DNA from: Streptomyces sp. AA1529
Lineage (GTDB): Bacteria > Actinomycetota > Actinomycetes > Streptomycetales > Streptomycetaceae
NCBI RefSeq assembly: GCF_000280905.1
Contig: NZ_ALAP01000008.1
Coordinates: 1-64,000 of the forward strand
Direction: 5' to 3'
DNA: 64,000 nt
The notes under the pieces are model-generated. The model did no database searches and was not told where the DNA came from. It saw only the letters and a program-made list of their open reading frames with translations. Shown piece by piece: positions 45,045 through 52,955 of this stretch; position 1 is the first letter of the stretch; each line of letters opens with the position of its first letter. A program made the position numbers and the translations under genes.

Positions 45045-46103
45045 ATGACGGACACGGACCGAGGCGGGCAGGTGGCGCGAGGAATGGACGCGGCGGACAT
45101 CGAGCGGAAGGTCCGCTCCGGCGAGCGGTTGAGCCGGGCGGACGGCATCGCCCTGTACGACTGCGACGACCTGGCCCGGCTCGGCGGCCTCGCGCACCAG
45201 GTGCGGACGCGGCACAGCGGTGACACCGCCCGGTTCGCCGTCCACCGGTCGCTGGAGCTGACGGCGGACCCCGGCGAGGCCGTCGCCCGGGCCACCCGGT
45301 GGGCCGCCGAGGGTGTCACCGAGCTGCGGCTGACCACCGGCGGGACCGGCTGGAGCGGCCTTCCGGATGCGGTGCGCGCGCTCCGGGACGCGCTGCCGGC
45401 CGAGGTGGCGCTCACCGCGTGCACCGTCGCCGACGTGGCCGGCTTCGCGGCCGGGCACGCCGCCGGCGCCTCCGGAGTGCTGGACGCGTTGGCGGAGGCC
45501 GGGCTGGACGGGCTGTGCGCCGAGGGTCCGGTCGAGACCGCCGCGGAGGCGGAGCTGTCCTGGGAGGAGCGGGCGCGGGTGCTGCGGCTCGCGTACGGCA
45601 AGGGGCTCACGGCTGCCTGCACCCTGCGCTACGGGTCGGTCGCGGGTGCCGCCGAGCGCGCGGACTTCGTCGACCGGCTGCTGCGGCTGCGTGACCTGCT
45701 GGACGAGACCGGCGGCTGCCAGGTCTTCCTGCCGCTGCGCCGCGACATGCCGCAGAGCGCGACCGGCGCGGAGATCCTCACGACGTTCGCGGTCTCCCGG
45801 CTGCTGCTGGACAACGTGCCGCACCTGGCGGCCGACTGGACGCTGCACAGCGTGCAGACGGCGCAATTGGCGCTCCAGCACGGTGCGGACGAGCTGGCCG
45901 GCCCGGTGGTGGACGGCGAGCAGGCGCAGGGCGGAGGAACCAGCGAAGGAGCGGGCGACGCGCTCACCCGCGAGGACCTGCTGGACCTGATCACCGACAC
46001 GGGCTTCCGTCCCGTCCAGCGCGACAGCCGCCACGCGGAGCTGCGCAGCTTCCCCGGCCCCGACCCGCAGCGGCGCGAGACGCCGCAGCCCATGCGGGTC
46101 TGA
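45045..46103 (+). CDS. MqnE-like protein lacking the radical-SAM cysteine motif
   Basis: A 352-aa protein clearly related to aminofutalosine synthase MqnE at both ends. The N-terminus has KVRSGERLSRADGIALYDCD and GLAHQVRTR; the C-terminus has DETGGCQVF, TGAEILTTFAVSRLL, DNVPHLAADW, SVQTAQLALQHGADEL, LTREDLLDLI and ETPQPMRV. The part that in MqnE holds the CxxxCxxC cluster for [4Fe-4S] is missing: after VHRSLELTAD the sequence jumps to PGEAVARATRWAAE. About 35 residues fewer are present overall. Radical-SAM catalysis is therefore not expected. The start may be ATG 45045 or ATG 45084. It lies where I recall mqnE in other Streptomyces, between the Lrp and DUF4229 genes. Confidence 0.85.
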   Translation: MTDTDRGGQVARGMDAADIERKVRSGERLSRADGIALYDCDDLARLGGLAHQVRTRHSGDTARFAVHRSLELTADPGEAVARATRWAAEGVTELRLTTGGTGWSGLPDAVRALRDALPAEVALTACTVADVAGFAAGHAAGASGVLDALAEAGLDGLCAEGPVETAAEAELSWEERARVLRLAYGKGLTAACTLRYGSVAGAAERADFVDRLLRLRDLLDETGGCQVFLPLRRDMPQSATGAEILTTFAVSRLLLDNVPHLAADWTLHSVQTAQLALQHGADELAGPVVDGEQAQGGGTSEGAGDALTREDLLDLITDTGFRPVQRDSRHAELRSFPGPDPQRRETPQPMRV

Positions 46104-46253
46104 GCAGCGGCCGGGCGGCGAGTCCGTGGCGTCCGTGCGGCCGGTGGCGCCCGTCTCCGGGGGTCACGAAGATCGCCCCATGGCCTGTGCTTGACTGGTG
46201 AGGAACCGCGAATCGCCCGAAAGCGCGATCGTCCGAAAGCATGGAGAACTCAC

Positions 46254-46610
46254 GTGAGCAGCAGCACTTCGCACGCGACGCTCCGCTACACCACCATGCG
46301 GCTCGGCATCTTCGTCGGCTGCCTGGTCGTCGTGGGACTGCTGACGCACTTCGGCGTCATCCCCTCCGGAATCGGCGACTCGAACCCGATCTGGGTGGTG
46401 CTCCTGGCACTCATCGTCTCCGCGCCGCTCAGCTATGTGCTGCTGCGCAATCAGCGGGCCGCGATGTCCGAGCAGGTCGTCCACGGCGTGAGCCGGGCGA
46501 AGGAGCGGTTGGCGGCCAACCAGAGCCAGGAGGACGAGCCGCAGGGGACGCCGTCGCAGGCGTCGTCGAAGGCGTCGTCGCAGGCCGAGCCGGGGGCGGG
46601 CTCGGCGTGA
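46254..46610 (+). CDS. DUF4229 two-helix membrane protein
   Basis: A 118-aa protein with two predicted membrane helices (MRLGIFVGCLVVVGLLTHFG and WVVLLALIVSAPLSYVLL) and a charged, coiled C-terminal tail (RAKERLAANQ, then Gln/Glu/Ser/Ala-rich). DUF4229 proteins of unknown function sit next to menaquinone genes in Streptomyces. GTG at 46254 has GGAG 9 bases upstream. A hairpin terminator follows within 45 bases. Confidence 0.85.
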   Translation: MSSSTSHATLRYTTMRLGIFVGCLVVVGLLTHFGVIPSGIGDSNPIWVVLLALIVSAPLSYVLLRNQRAAMSEQVVHGVSRAKERLAANQSQEDEPQGTPSQASSKASSQAEPGAGSA

Positions 46611-46652
46611 CGGGCCGCGCGGCCCTGTAACCCTCCTCACATCGCTGTCGGC

Positions 46653-46685
46653 GCCCCACCGGGAATGAGCTTTCCCCGGTGGGGC
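46653..46685 (+). terminator. Terminator after the DUF4229 gene
   Basis: GCCCCACCGGG (46653-46663) pairs with CCCGGTGGGGC (46675-46685) with an 11-nt loop. A weak T-run follows a few bases later (GAGCTTTT). Confidence 0.75.
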
Positions 46686-46708
46686 GTTGAGCTTTTCCGT
46701 ACCTGCCC

Positions 46709-46752
46709 CCCAAAGCAATGCTTTGGGTAAGCCAAAGACGGAGTGTTAGCGT
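46709..46752 (+). promoter_or_regulatory. Promoter with a perfect palindrome over its -35, for a leaderless leader peptide
   Basis: CCCAAAGC-AAT-GCTTTGGG (46709-46727) is a perfect 8-bp dyad. TTGGGT (46723-46728) and TAGCGT (46747-46752) are 18 bp apart. Transcription should begin about 7 bases downstream, at the ATG at 46760, so the leader ORF would have no 5' UTR. A second CCAAAG follows at 46732-46737. The dyad suggests repression at the -35. Confidence 0.6.
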
Positions 46753-46759
46753 GACGGCC

Positions 46760-46870
46760 ATGACAAACGCAGCCACCACTTCCGACGCGCTCCTGGGCCG
46801 CCCCGGCCCGGCGCTCGTGGCGCGGCTGCATGTCGATCTCTGCCGCTGCATGTCGGCGACCTGTCGCTGA
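46760..46870 (+). CDS. Short Cys-rich leader peptide before the symporter
   Basis: A 36-residue ORF starting MTNAATTSDALLG and ending RLHVDLCRCMSATCR. It matches the actinobacterial putative leader-peptide pattern (HVDL-R---SA-C) found upstream of sulphur and cysteine genes; here three cysteines fall in the last 9 residues. Ribosome stalling at Cys codons when cysteine is short could control the downstream gene. It is probably leaderless because its ATG coincides with the predicted transcript start. The 134 bases to the symporter start carry a 14-bp exact tandem duplication (AAGAGTCCGCTTCC, 46956-46983). I see no strong competing hairpins by eye. Confidence 0.75.
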   Translation: MTNAATTSDALLGRPGPALVARLHVDLCRCMSATCR

Positions 46871-47004
46871 CAGCGCGGCCGGACCATACTCCGGCGCGAC
46901 CGCACAGTCCCGCGACCGCATCGCCCTGCGCACCTCCGCGCGCGATGCCCCTTTCAAGAGTCCGCTTCCAAGAGTCCGCTTCCTGACGCACCCGGAGTCT
47001 GTCC

Positions 47005-48399
47005 GTGACCTCGTCCCCGTCGTCCCCGTCGTCCCCGTCGCCTTCGCCGTCCTCCTCGTCGGCCGACCCCGCCACCCCGCCCGAACGCACCGCGCGCATA
47101 CCCAAGGTGCCGTTCTGGGCCCAGATCCTGCTCGGCCTCGTCCTCGGCGTGGTCCTGGGCTGGGCCGCCCGCAACTGGGACGTGGCCTGGCTCGGCACCA
47201 CCCTCACCAAGATCGGTGAGATCTTCGTCCAGCTGCTGAAGCTGGCCGTCGCGCCGCTGGTGTTCTTCGCGATCACCATCTCGATCACCAACCTGCGCAA
47301 CGTGCACAACGCGGCGCGGCTGGCCACCCGCACCCTGCTCTGGTTCATGGCGACCTCGCTGATCGCCGTGGCGATCGGGCTGGCCATCGGCCTGGTCACC
47401 AACCCGGGCTCCGGCACCGGCCTCTCGGCCGCGGACGCCGCCAAGCCGGACACCCAGGGGTCCTGGCTGGACTTCCTCACCGGGATCATCCCGACCGACG
47501 TGATCACGCCGTTCACCGAACTGAAGGTGCTCCAGATCGTCTTCATGGCGGTCGTCGTCGGGATCGCCGCACTCAAGCTCGGCGAGAAGGCCGAACCGAT
47601 CCTCGACCTCGGCGAATCCGTGCTGACGCTGCTCCAGAAGGCGCTGTGGTGGATCATCCGGCTGGCCCCGATCGGCACCATCGGCCTGATCGGCACCGCC
47701 ATCAAGGACTACGGCTGGGACCTGATCGGCAGCTACGCGACGTTCACCGCGGACATCTACGTCGGCTGCGCGCTGGTGCTCTTCGGCGTCTACCCGCTGC
47801 TGCTCTCCACCGTCGCCAAGGTCAACCCGCTGCAGTTCTTCCGGGGCGCCTGGCCCGCCATCCAGCTCGCGTTCGTCTCCCGCTCCTCGGTCGGCACCAT
47901 GCCGCTCACCCAGAAGGTGACCGAGCGGCTCGGGGTGCCCAAGGAGTACGCGTCCTTCGCGGTGCCGTTCGGCTCGACGACCAAGATGGACGGCTGCGCC
48001 TCCATCTACCCGGCCATCGCGGCGATCTTCGTGGGCGAGTTCTTCCACGTCGACATGGGCATCAAGGAGTACCTGCTGATCGTCTTCGTCTCGGTCATCG
48101 GTTCGGCCGCCACCGCGGGCCTCACCGGTGCGACCGTGATGCTGACCCTCACCCTCTCCACCCTCGGCCTCCCGCTGGAGGGCGTCGGGCTGCTGCTGGC
48201 CATCGACCCGATCCTGGACATGATGCGCACGGCGACCAACGTCGCGGGCCAGGCCGTCATCCCGGTCTTGGTCTCGGCCCGGGAGAAGATCCTGGACCGG
48301 GAGGCGTTCGCCGCGGCGCGCAGCTTCTCGATCGAGGAGGCCGACAGCGGCGCCGAGGCCCGGGTGCCGGGTCAGCGGGAACCGGCCACCGCGAGCTGA
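47005..48399 (+). CDS. DAACS-family dicarboxylate/amino acid:cation symporter
   Basis: A 464-aa Glt/DctA/TcyP-type carrier. About eight membrane helices and two re-entrant loops: the serine-rich HP1 stretch is FVSRSSVGTMPLTQKVTERL, TM7 is ASFAVPFGSTTKMDGCAS, and HP2 is GLTGATVMLTLTLSTLGLPLEG. It moves dicarboxylates, glutamate/aspartate or cystine with Na+ or H+. A Ser/Pro repeat of about 25 residues precedes the first helix. GTG at 47005 has GGAG 9 bases upstream. The Cys-rich leader peptide upstream points to cystine (a TcyP-like role) rather than C4-dicarboxylates, but this is inference. Confidence 0.9.
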   Translation: MTSSPSSPSSPSPSPSSSSADPATPPERTARIPKVPFWAQILLGLVLGVVLGWAARNWDVAWLGTTLTKIGEIFVQLLKLAVAPLVFFAITISITNLRNVHNAARLATRTLLWFMATSLIAVAIGLAIGLVTNPGSGTGLSAADAAKPDTQGSWLDFLTGIIPTDVITPFTELKVLQIVFMAVVVGIAALKLGEKAEPILDLGESVLTLLQKALWWIIRLAPIGTIGLIGTAIKDYGWDLIGSYATFTADIYVGCALVLFGVYPLLLSTVAKVNPLQFFRGAWPAIQLAFVSRSSVGTMPLTQKVTERLGVPKEYASFAVPFGSTTKMDGCASIYPAIAAIFVGEFFHVDMGIKEYLLIVFVSVIGSAATAGLTGATVMLTLTLSTLGLPLEGVGLLLAIDPILDMMRTATNVAGQAVIPVLVSAREKILDREAFAAARSFSIEEADSGAEARVPGQREPATAS

Positions 48400-48432
48400 C
48401 CTGAACTCTTCCCCGCGTCCGCCCTCCTTCCG

Positions 48433-48462
48433 CGCGCCCCCGGCTCCGCCGCCGGGGGCGCG
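48433..48462 (+). terminator. Terminator after the DAACS symporter
   Basis: CGCGCCCCCGGC (48433-48444) and GCCGGGGGCGCG (48451-48462) form a perfect 12-bp stem with a 6-nt loop. It has no T-tract. Confidence 0.75.
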
Positions 48463-48554
48463 TAGGCTTGCCGCAAGCCGGAGTTGACGGGGGAACGTGC
48501 GCGCTGTCGGGGTGGCGTCGCCGGACCGGCGAGGGGGGTCACGGGGCATACGGG

Positions 48555-49280
48555 GTGAAGGGATGGAAGCGCGTGGGGCAGAAGCGCATGCCGCGCGAGG
48601 TGCGGGAGAGGCAGATGCTGGACGCCGCGGTCGCGGCGTTCGCCCGGCACGGATACCAGGCCGCCTCCATGGACGACATCGCCGAGGCGGCCGGCGTCTC
48701 CAAGCCGCTGGTCTACCTGTACCTCAAGTCCAAGGAAGAGCTGTTCACGGCCTGCATCCGGCGCGAGGTCGGCGCGCTCGTGGCAGCCGTACGGGAGGGC
48801 ACCCGACAGCGCGGGCTCGCCGCCGACCAGCAGCTGTGGAACGGACTCACGGCGTTCTTCGCGCATACCGCGGCGCGCCCGGACGGGGTCGCCGTGCTCT
48901 ACCGGGCCCGCACCCAGGGCGAGCCCTTCTCCCGCGAGGTCGACACCATGCGGATCGAGGTCGTCGTGATCGTCACGGCACTGCTGGGACAGGCGGCACG
49001 GGACGCGGGCTGCGCCGGGAAGCTGGCCGAACGGGAGGTCTCCGGGCTGGCCCACGCGCTGGTGGGCGCCGCCGAATCGCTCGCCGAATGGGCCGACTCG
49101 CGCAGCCGGACCGGGCTGTCCGGCGCCGAACCGCCGCCGGACGCCCCCTCGGCGAACGAGACCGCGGCCACGCTGATGAACTTCTGCTGGGCCGGGCTGG
49201 AGAACCTGATGCGGGGCGCCCGGTGGGTGCCCGGCGTCGGCTCCGGTTCCGCGGTGGCCGGAGGCCCGCACGGCCCGTGA
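48555..49280 (+). CDS. TetR-family transcriptional regulator
   Basis: A 241-aa TetR regulator. The HTH is near residues 20-60 (ERQMLDAAVAAFARHGYQAAS, DDIAEAAGVSKPLVYLYLKS), followed by an all-helical ligand domain (ADQQLWNGLTAFFAHTAARP). It is probably the repressor of the acyl-CoA synthetase gene at 51 kb, from which it is separated by an apparent insertion. GTG at 48555 or 48573 could be the start. A second copy of part of the synthetase gene lies 20 bases after its stop codon. Confidence 0.82.
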   Translation: MKGWKRVGQKRMPREVRERQMLDAAVAAFARHGYQAASMDDIAEAAGVSKPLVYLYLKSKEELFTACIRREVGALVAAVREGTRQRGLAADQQLWNGLTAFFAHTAARPDGVAVLYRARTQGEPFSREVDTMRIEVVVIVTALLGQAARDAGCAGKLAEREVSGLAHALVGAAESLAEWADSRSRTGLSGAEPPPDAPSANETAATLMNFCWAGLENLMRGARWVPGVGSGSAVAGGPHGP

Positions 49281-49300
49281 GACGCGCCGTGCCGAGGGCC

Positions 49301-49366
49301 GGTCGACAACGCGGTCGAGCTGCTGTATCCGGTCCTCCGTGGTGAGCAGTCGGAACCGGCCTCGAC
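49301..49366 (+). repeat. 66-bp displaced copy of part of the acyl-CoA synthetase gene
   Basis: These 66 bases match 51631-51696, inside the acyl-CoA synthetase gene, with only two mismatches (49335 C for T, 49340 T for C) and in the same orientation. The copy lies between the TetR stop and the methyltransferase gene. It is a non-coding scar of a duplication or of a lost second synthetase copy. Confidence 0.95.
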
Positions 49367-49402
49367 CCCGGCAGCTGCCGGTGGCGCTGAGTGCTCACCC
49401 TG

Positions 49403-50542
49403 TCAGGTCAGTTTGACGTGCCACTTCCCGCGGGCGAGGAGCGTCGTCCCGTCCGGCCGGATGAACGCCCGGGCGCCGCGCACGGGCAGTTCGCCGTGTG
49501 TGAGCCAGTAGGCGCGGCACTCTTCGAGCGCGTCCCACAGGCGGCGGGGCCCGCCTTGGTGCACGGTGGGCCGGTCGGCGCCGAGGGCGGACGCCCGGGC
49601 CCAGGAACCGTCCGCGTGCGCCATCAGGGCGGTTCGCAGTTCGCCCTCCTGGTGGAACTCGTGCTGGATTCCGGGAGTGGTGAGGCTGAGCATGGAGTCG
49701 AGGTCCCACGCGTTGGCCACGTCGACGACCGGGTACGGTCCGCGGGTCACCTCGTCGCCGTCGTGCTCGGCGGCCTTGTCGAGCAGGGCGCGTACGTCGT
49801 CGGGGTAGTGGGCGCCGTGGCGGGCCCGCATGAAGCCGGCGCGGTCCCACTCGACGCGGCCGGTGGCTCCTCCGTCGTCATCCTTCTCCGCGGTGACGAT
49901 CAGGGAGGTACCGGCGAGAGTGATGACGAGCCGTCCGCCGGTGCAGAGCGCGCGCAGCCACGATGCGGGGACCGGGCGCACGCTCACCGTGGCGACCAGC
50001 CGATCGGCTGAACTGTCCTCGACGGGCAGGCGGCCGGTGGCGTCCGTGTCGAGGACTGTCGGGGCGAGGCCGAGGCGAGCCAGGCGATCCCGTGCAGCCT
50101 CCACGAGATACGGGTCGACGTCGACGCTTGTCACCTGGTCGGGGGCCAGGCGGCGGGCCAGGAGCGCGGTTCCGTAGCCGCTGCCGGTCCCCACGTCGAG
50201 CACGCTGTCGCTGTCGTCGATACGGGCGAGTTCGTACATGCGCACCAGCAGCGAGGGCAGGGTGGCCGAGGAGGTGGGCGCGCCCTGCGGCCGGTCGCCG
50301 GGGGCGGCGCGGTCGGCGTGCCGGCCGGCCACGCTGGTCACGAGCGACGCATCCCGGTATGCCTCATTCAGCCAGGCGTCCGGCTCGGCGGGCCCGTCCT
50401 GGAGCGTCCACCCCTCGGGGTCGCGTTTCCACCACCGGGGGACGAACTCGTGCCGGGGCAGGTCGGCGATGTGCACGGCCCACGGAGAGGTGCGGTGGGC
50501 GGCCCGGTCCGCGAGCGTAGCGGCGTGCTCCTGCCACCTCAT
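49403..50542 (-). CDS. Orphan SAM methyltransferase of the peptide-maturation (PCMT-like) class
   Basis: A 379-aa methyltransferase. Motif I is VLDVGTGSGYGTALL (near 126-140), with TSVDVDPYLVEAARDRL after it. The N-terminus has the ADLPRHEFVPRWW block, typical of protein-L-isoaspartate methyltransferase-like enzymes in ATP-grasp or FxLD ribosomal peptide maturation systems. That assignment is from memory. ATG at 50542 has GGAGGGG upstream. No ATP-grasp enzyme or precursor peptide lies nearby, so the enzyme is orphaned. It is on the opposite strand to TetR and the synthetase, inside a segment that looks inserted between them. Confidence 0.75.
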   Translation of the reverse strand: MRWQEHAATLADRAAHRTSPWAVHIADLPRHEFVPRWWKRDPEGWTLQDGPAEPDAWLNEAYRDASLVTSVAGRHADRAAPGDRPQGAPTSSATLPSLLVRMYELARIDDSDSVLDVGTGSGYGTALLARRLAPDQVTSVDVDPYLVEAARDRLARLGLAPTVLDTDATGRLPVEDSSADRLVATVSVRPVPASWLRALCTGGRLVITLAGTSLIVTAEKDDDGGATGRVEWDRAGFMRARHGAHYPDDVRALLDKAAEHDGDEVTRGPYPVVDVANAWDLDSMLSLTTPGIQHEFHQEGELRTALMAHADGSWARASALGADRPTVHQGGPRRLWDALEECRAYWLTHGELPVRGARAFIRPDGTTLLARGKWHVKLT

Positions 50543-50585
50543 GAGGTCCCCTCCAGCACTTCTGCTGGGAGACGGAACTGACAGC

Positions 50586-50723
50586 GAGCCTCCCACCGTG
50601 TACGCCGACGGGTACACGGGGTGTCTCTACCTCGACAAGCCCAAGGAAGTCGAGGCGTTCGCCGATGCCTTCGACAGCATCTGGACAACAGCCCTCGATG
50701 AGCACGCCTCGCGGCGTCTCGTC
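50586..50723 (+). pseudogene. C-terminal remnant of a DUF5753/XRE regulator
   Basis: One frame reads VYADGYTGCLYLDKPKEVEA, then a further 20 residues ending TALDEHASRRLV. This is the C-terminal end of the DUF5753 domain found in Streptomyces XRE regulators, but the first 230 or so residues and the start are gone and the sequence after RRLV diverges. It is a decayed gene piece beside the orphan methyltransferase. A run of 11 G follows at 50756-50766. Confidence 0.7.
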
Positions 50724-50877
50724 TACTACCTCGGGATGCCCTTCCGTCGTCGTCCGGGGGGGGGGGAGCGTGCCGGACGGCCGGGCGGCACCCTCGGCGA
50801 GGCCGAGGGCCGGTCCTGTGTGTGTCCGATGAAGGTGGCGCGCGGGCATTCCCTGAACTCCTCCCGCTCCCGTAGAG

Positions 50878-50891
50878 TTACTCCTCGGTAA
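50878..50891 (+). promoter_or_regulatory. TTAC-N6-GTAA operator candidate upstream of the acyl-CoA synthetase gene
   Basis: TTACTCCTCGGTAA, followed at once by a further GGTTACT. The spaced dyad resembles TetR-type fatty-acid operators (TTAC...GTAA). It lies 69 bp upstream of the synthetase ATG and is a good candidate site for the TetR regulator at 48.6 kb. Confidence 0.5.
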
Positions 50892-50959
50892 GGTTACTGC
50901 CGCGTCAGGCGCTGGGCGAGGACGGAGCTCTCCGCACATGCGAGGAAGGAGCCGTCACC

Positions 50960-52843
50960 ATGCAACCGGTGCAACTGGTCGAGCCGTACAAGAAGGTGGA
51001 GGACGGCAGGGTCCGCGAGGTCTCCGTTCCGCCGCTGGCGCCGCGGGTGACCGCCGGCTCGCTGGCCGACATCCCCTTCACCAACGCCGCCGAGGCCCCC
51101 GAGGAACCCGTGCTCAGCCGCAAGGCCCGGGACGGCACCTGGCAGGACATGACGGCCCGCGAACTCGCCGCCGAGATACTGGCGATGGCCAAGGGGCTGA
51201 TCGCGCTGGGCCTGCGGCCGGGCGACCGGCTGGCCATCATGGCCCGCACCACCTACGAGTGGACCCTCACGGACTTCGCCGCCTGGGCGGCCGGCCTGGT
51301 CACGGTGCCCGTCTACCCCACCTCCTCGGCGCTCCAGGCACGGCACATCCTGCAGGACTCGCAGGCGCGGGCCTGCTTCGTGGAGGACGTCGAGCAGACC
51401 CGGATGCTCAGCGCCGAGCGCGGCAACCTGCCCGGCCTGGAGCATCTGTGGCAGTTCAGTTCCGGCGCCGTGGGCCATGTGGTGGACGCGGGCCGGGAGC
51501 TGCCGGACGAGCTCGTCGCCGAGCGCCGGGCGCAGTTGGGGCCGTGGAGCATCGCGACGTTCATCTACACCTCGGGTACGACCGGTCCGCCCAAGGGATG
51601 CGTGCTCACGCACGGGAACTTCTTCGCCGAGGTCGACAACGCGGTCGAGCTGCTGTATCCGGTCTTCCGCGGTGAGCAGTCGGAACCGGCCTCGACGCTG
51701 CTGTTCCTGCCGCTGTCCCACGTGTTCGGCAGGATGGTGGCGATCGGCTGCCTGCGGGCGCGGGTGCGGCTGGGGCACGCGCCGAGTCTGAAGACCGAGG
51801 ATCTGCTCCCGGACCTGGCGGGCTTCGCGCCGACGTTCCTGCTGGGCATCCCCTACGTGCTGGAGAAGATCTACAACACCGGCCGGGCGACGGCGGAGCG
51901 GATGGGCCGGGCCTCCTCGTTCGACCGCGGGGCGCGGATCGCGCAGCGGTACGGGGAGGCCGTCGAGGCCCGGGAGCACGGATTCGGCGGCGGCCCCGGG
52001 TTCGGGCTGCGGGCCGCGCGCGGACTCTACGACACGTTGATCTACCGCCGGATCCGCTCGGCGCTGGGTGGCCGGTGCCGGTACGTCATCTGCGGCGGCT
52101 CCCCGCTCGGGCACCGGCTCGCGGCGTTCTTCGAGGGCGCCGGCGTCACCGTCTACGAGGGGTACGGGCTGACCGAGACGGCCGCGGCGACGACCGCCAC
52201 ACCGCCGCTCAAACCCCGGCTGGGCACGGTGGGCTGGCCGCTGCCGGGTACGGCGCTGCGGATCGCGGACGACGGCGAGGTGCTGATCAAGGGCGACCAC
52301 GTGTTCGGCGGCTACTGGGAAGCCCGTACCGGGAGTGTGCTCCCGCACCGGGACGCGGCGGGGTGGCTGCCCACCGGCGACCTGGGCGCGCTCGACTCGG
52401 AGGGGTATCTGAGCATCACCGGGCGCAAGAAGGAGCTCATCATCACCTCGGCGGGCAAGAATCTGGCCCCGGCCCCGCTGGAGGACTGGCTGCGCGCGCA
52501 TCCGCTGGTCAGCCAGTGCCTGGTGATCGGCGACAACCGGCCGTATGTGACGGCGCTGGTGACGCTGGAGCCCGACGGGCTCGCGCACTGGTGCCGGATG
52601 CACCGCAAGGAGCGGTTGAGCATGGCCGAGCTGGCCGTGGACGGGGACCTGCTGCGCAATCTCCAGCAGGCCGTGGACGAGGCCAACTCGCTGGTCTCGC
52701 GGGCCGAGTCGATCCGCAGGTTCGTCGTGCTGCCGCACGACTTCACCGAGGAGGAAGGGCATCTGACCCCGTCCATGAAGCTGCGCCGGGCGGCGATCGT
52801 GCGGGACTTCGCCACCGAGATCGACACGCTCTACCCGCGCTGA
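50960..52843 (+). CDS. Long-chain acyl-CoA synthetase (AMP-forming)
   Basis: A 627-aa adenylate-forming ligase. The P-loop-like motif [18 protein letters not shown] lies near residues 203-220 and [14 protein letters not shown] near 400. The core motif with TGDLGALD is near 472 and [16 protein letters not shown] near 485. It activates fatty acids to acyl-CoA at the membrane. ATG at 50960 has AGGAAGGAG upstream. A TTAC-N6-GTAA dyad lies before it. Part of this gene (51631-51696) has a displaced copy at 49.3 kb. Confidence 0.93.
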   Translation: MQPVQLVEPYKKVEDGRVREVSVPPLAPRVTAGSLADIPFTNAAEAPEEPVLSRKARDGTWQDMTARELAAEILAMAKGLIALGLRPGDRLAIMARTTYEWTLTDFAAWAAGLVTVPVYPTSSALQARHILQDSQARACFVEDVEQTRMLSAERGNLPGLEHLWQFSSGAVGHVVDAGRELPDELVAERRAQLGPWSIATFIYTSGTTGPPKGCVLTHGNFFAEVDNAVELLYPVFRGEQSEPASTLLFLPLSHVFGRMVAIGCLRARVRLGHAPSLKTEDLLPDLAGFAPTFLLGIPYVLEKIYNTGRATAERMGRASSFDRGARIAQRYGEAVEAREHGFGGGPGFGLRAARGLYDTLIYRRIRSALGGRCRYVICGGSPLGHRLAAFFEGAGVTVYEGYGLTETAAATTATPPLKPRLGTVGWPLPGTALRIADDGEVLIKGDHVFGGYWEARTGSVLPHRDAAGWLPTGDLGALDSEGYLSITGRKKELIITSAGKNLAPAPLEDWLRAHPLVSQCLVIGDNRPYVTALVTLEPDGLAHWCRMHRKERLSMAELAVDGDLLRNLQQAVDEANSLVSRAESIRRFVVLPHDFTEEEGHLTPSMKLRRAAIVRDFATEIDTLYPR

Positions 52844-52955
52844 ACCGGTATCCCCGAAGTCATGCTTTGGCCAAGGCGGCGGTACCGTGAACCGAGCGTC
52901 GGGCACGAGCACGGTCGGGGGACGGGGTACGCCTCCCTCGCAGGAGGGACACGGG

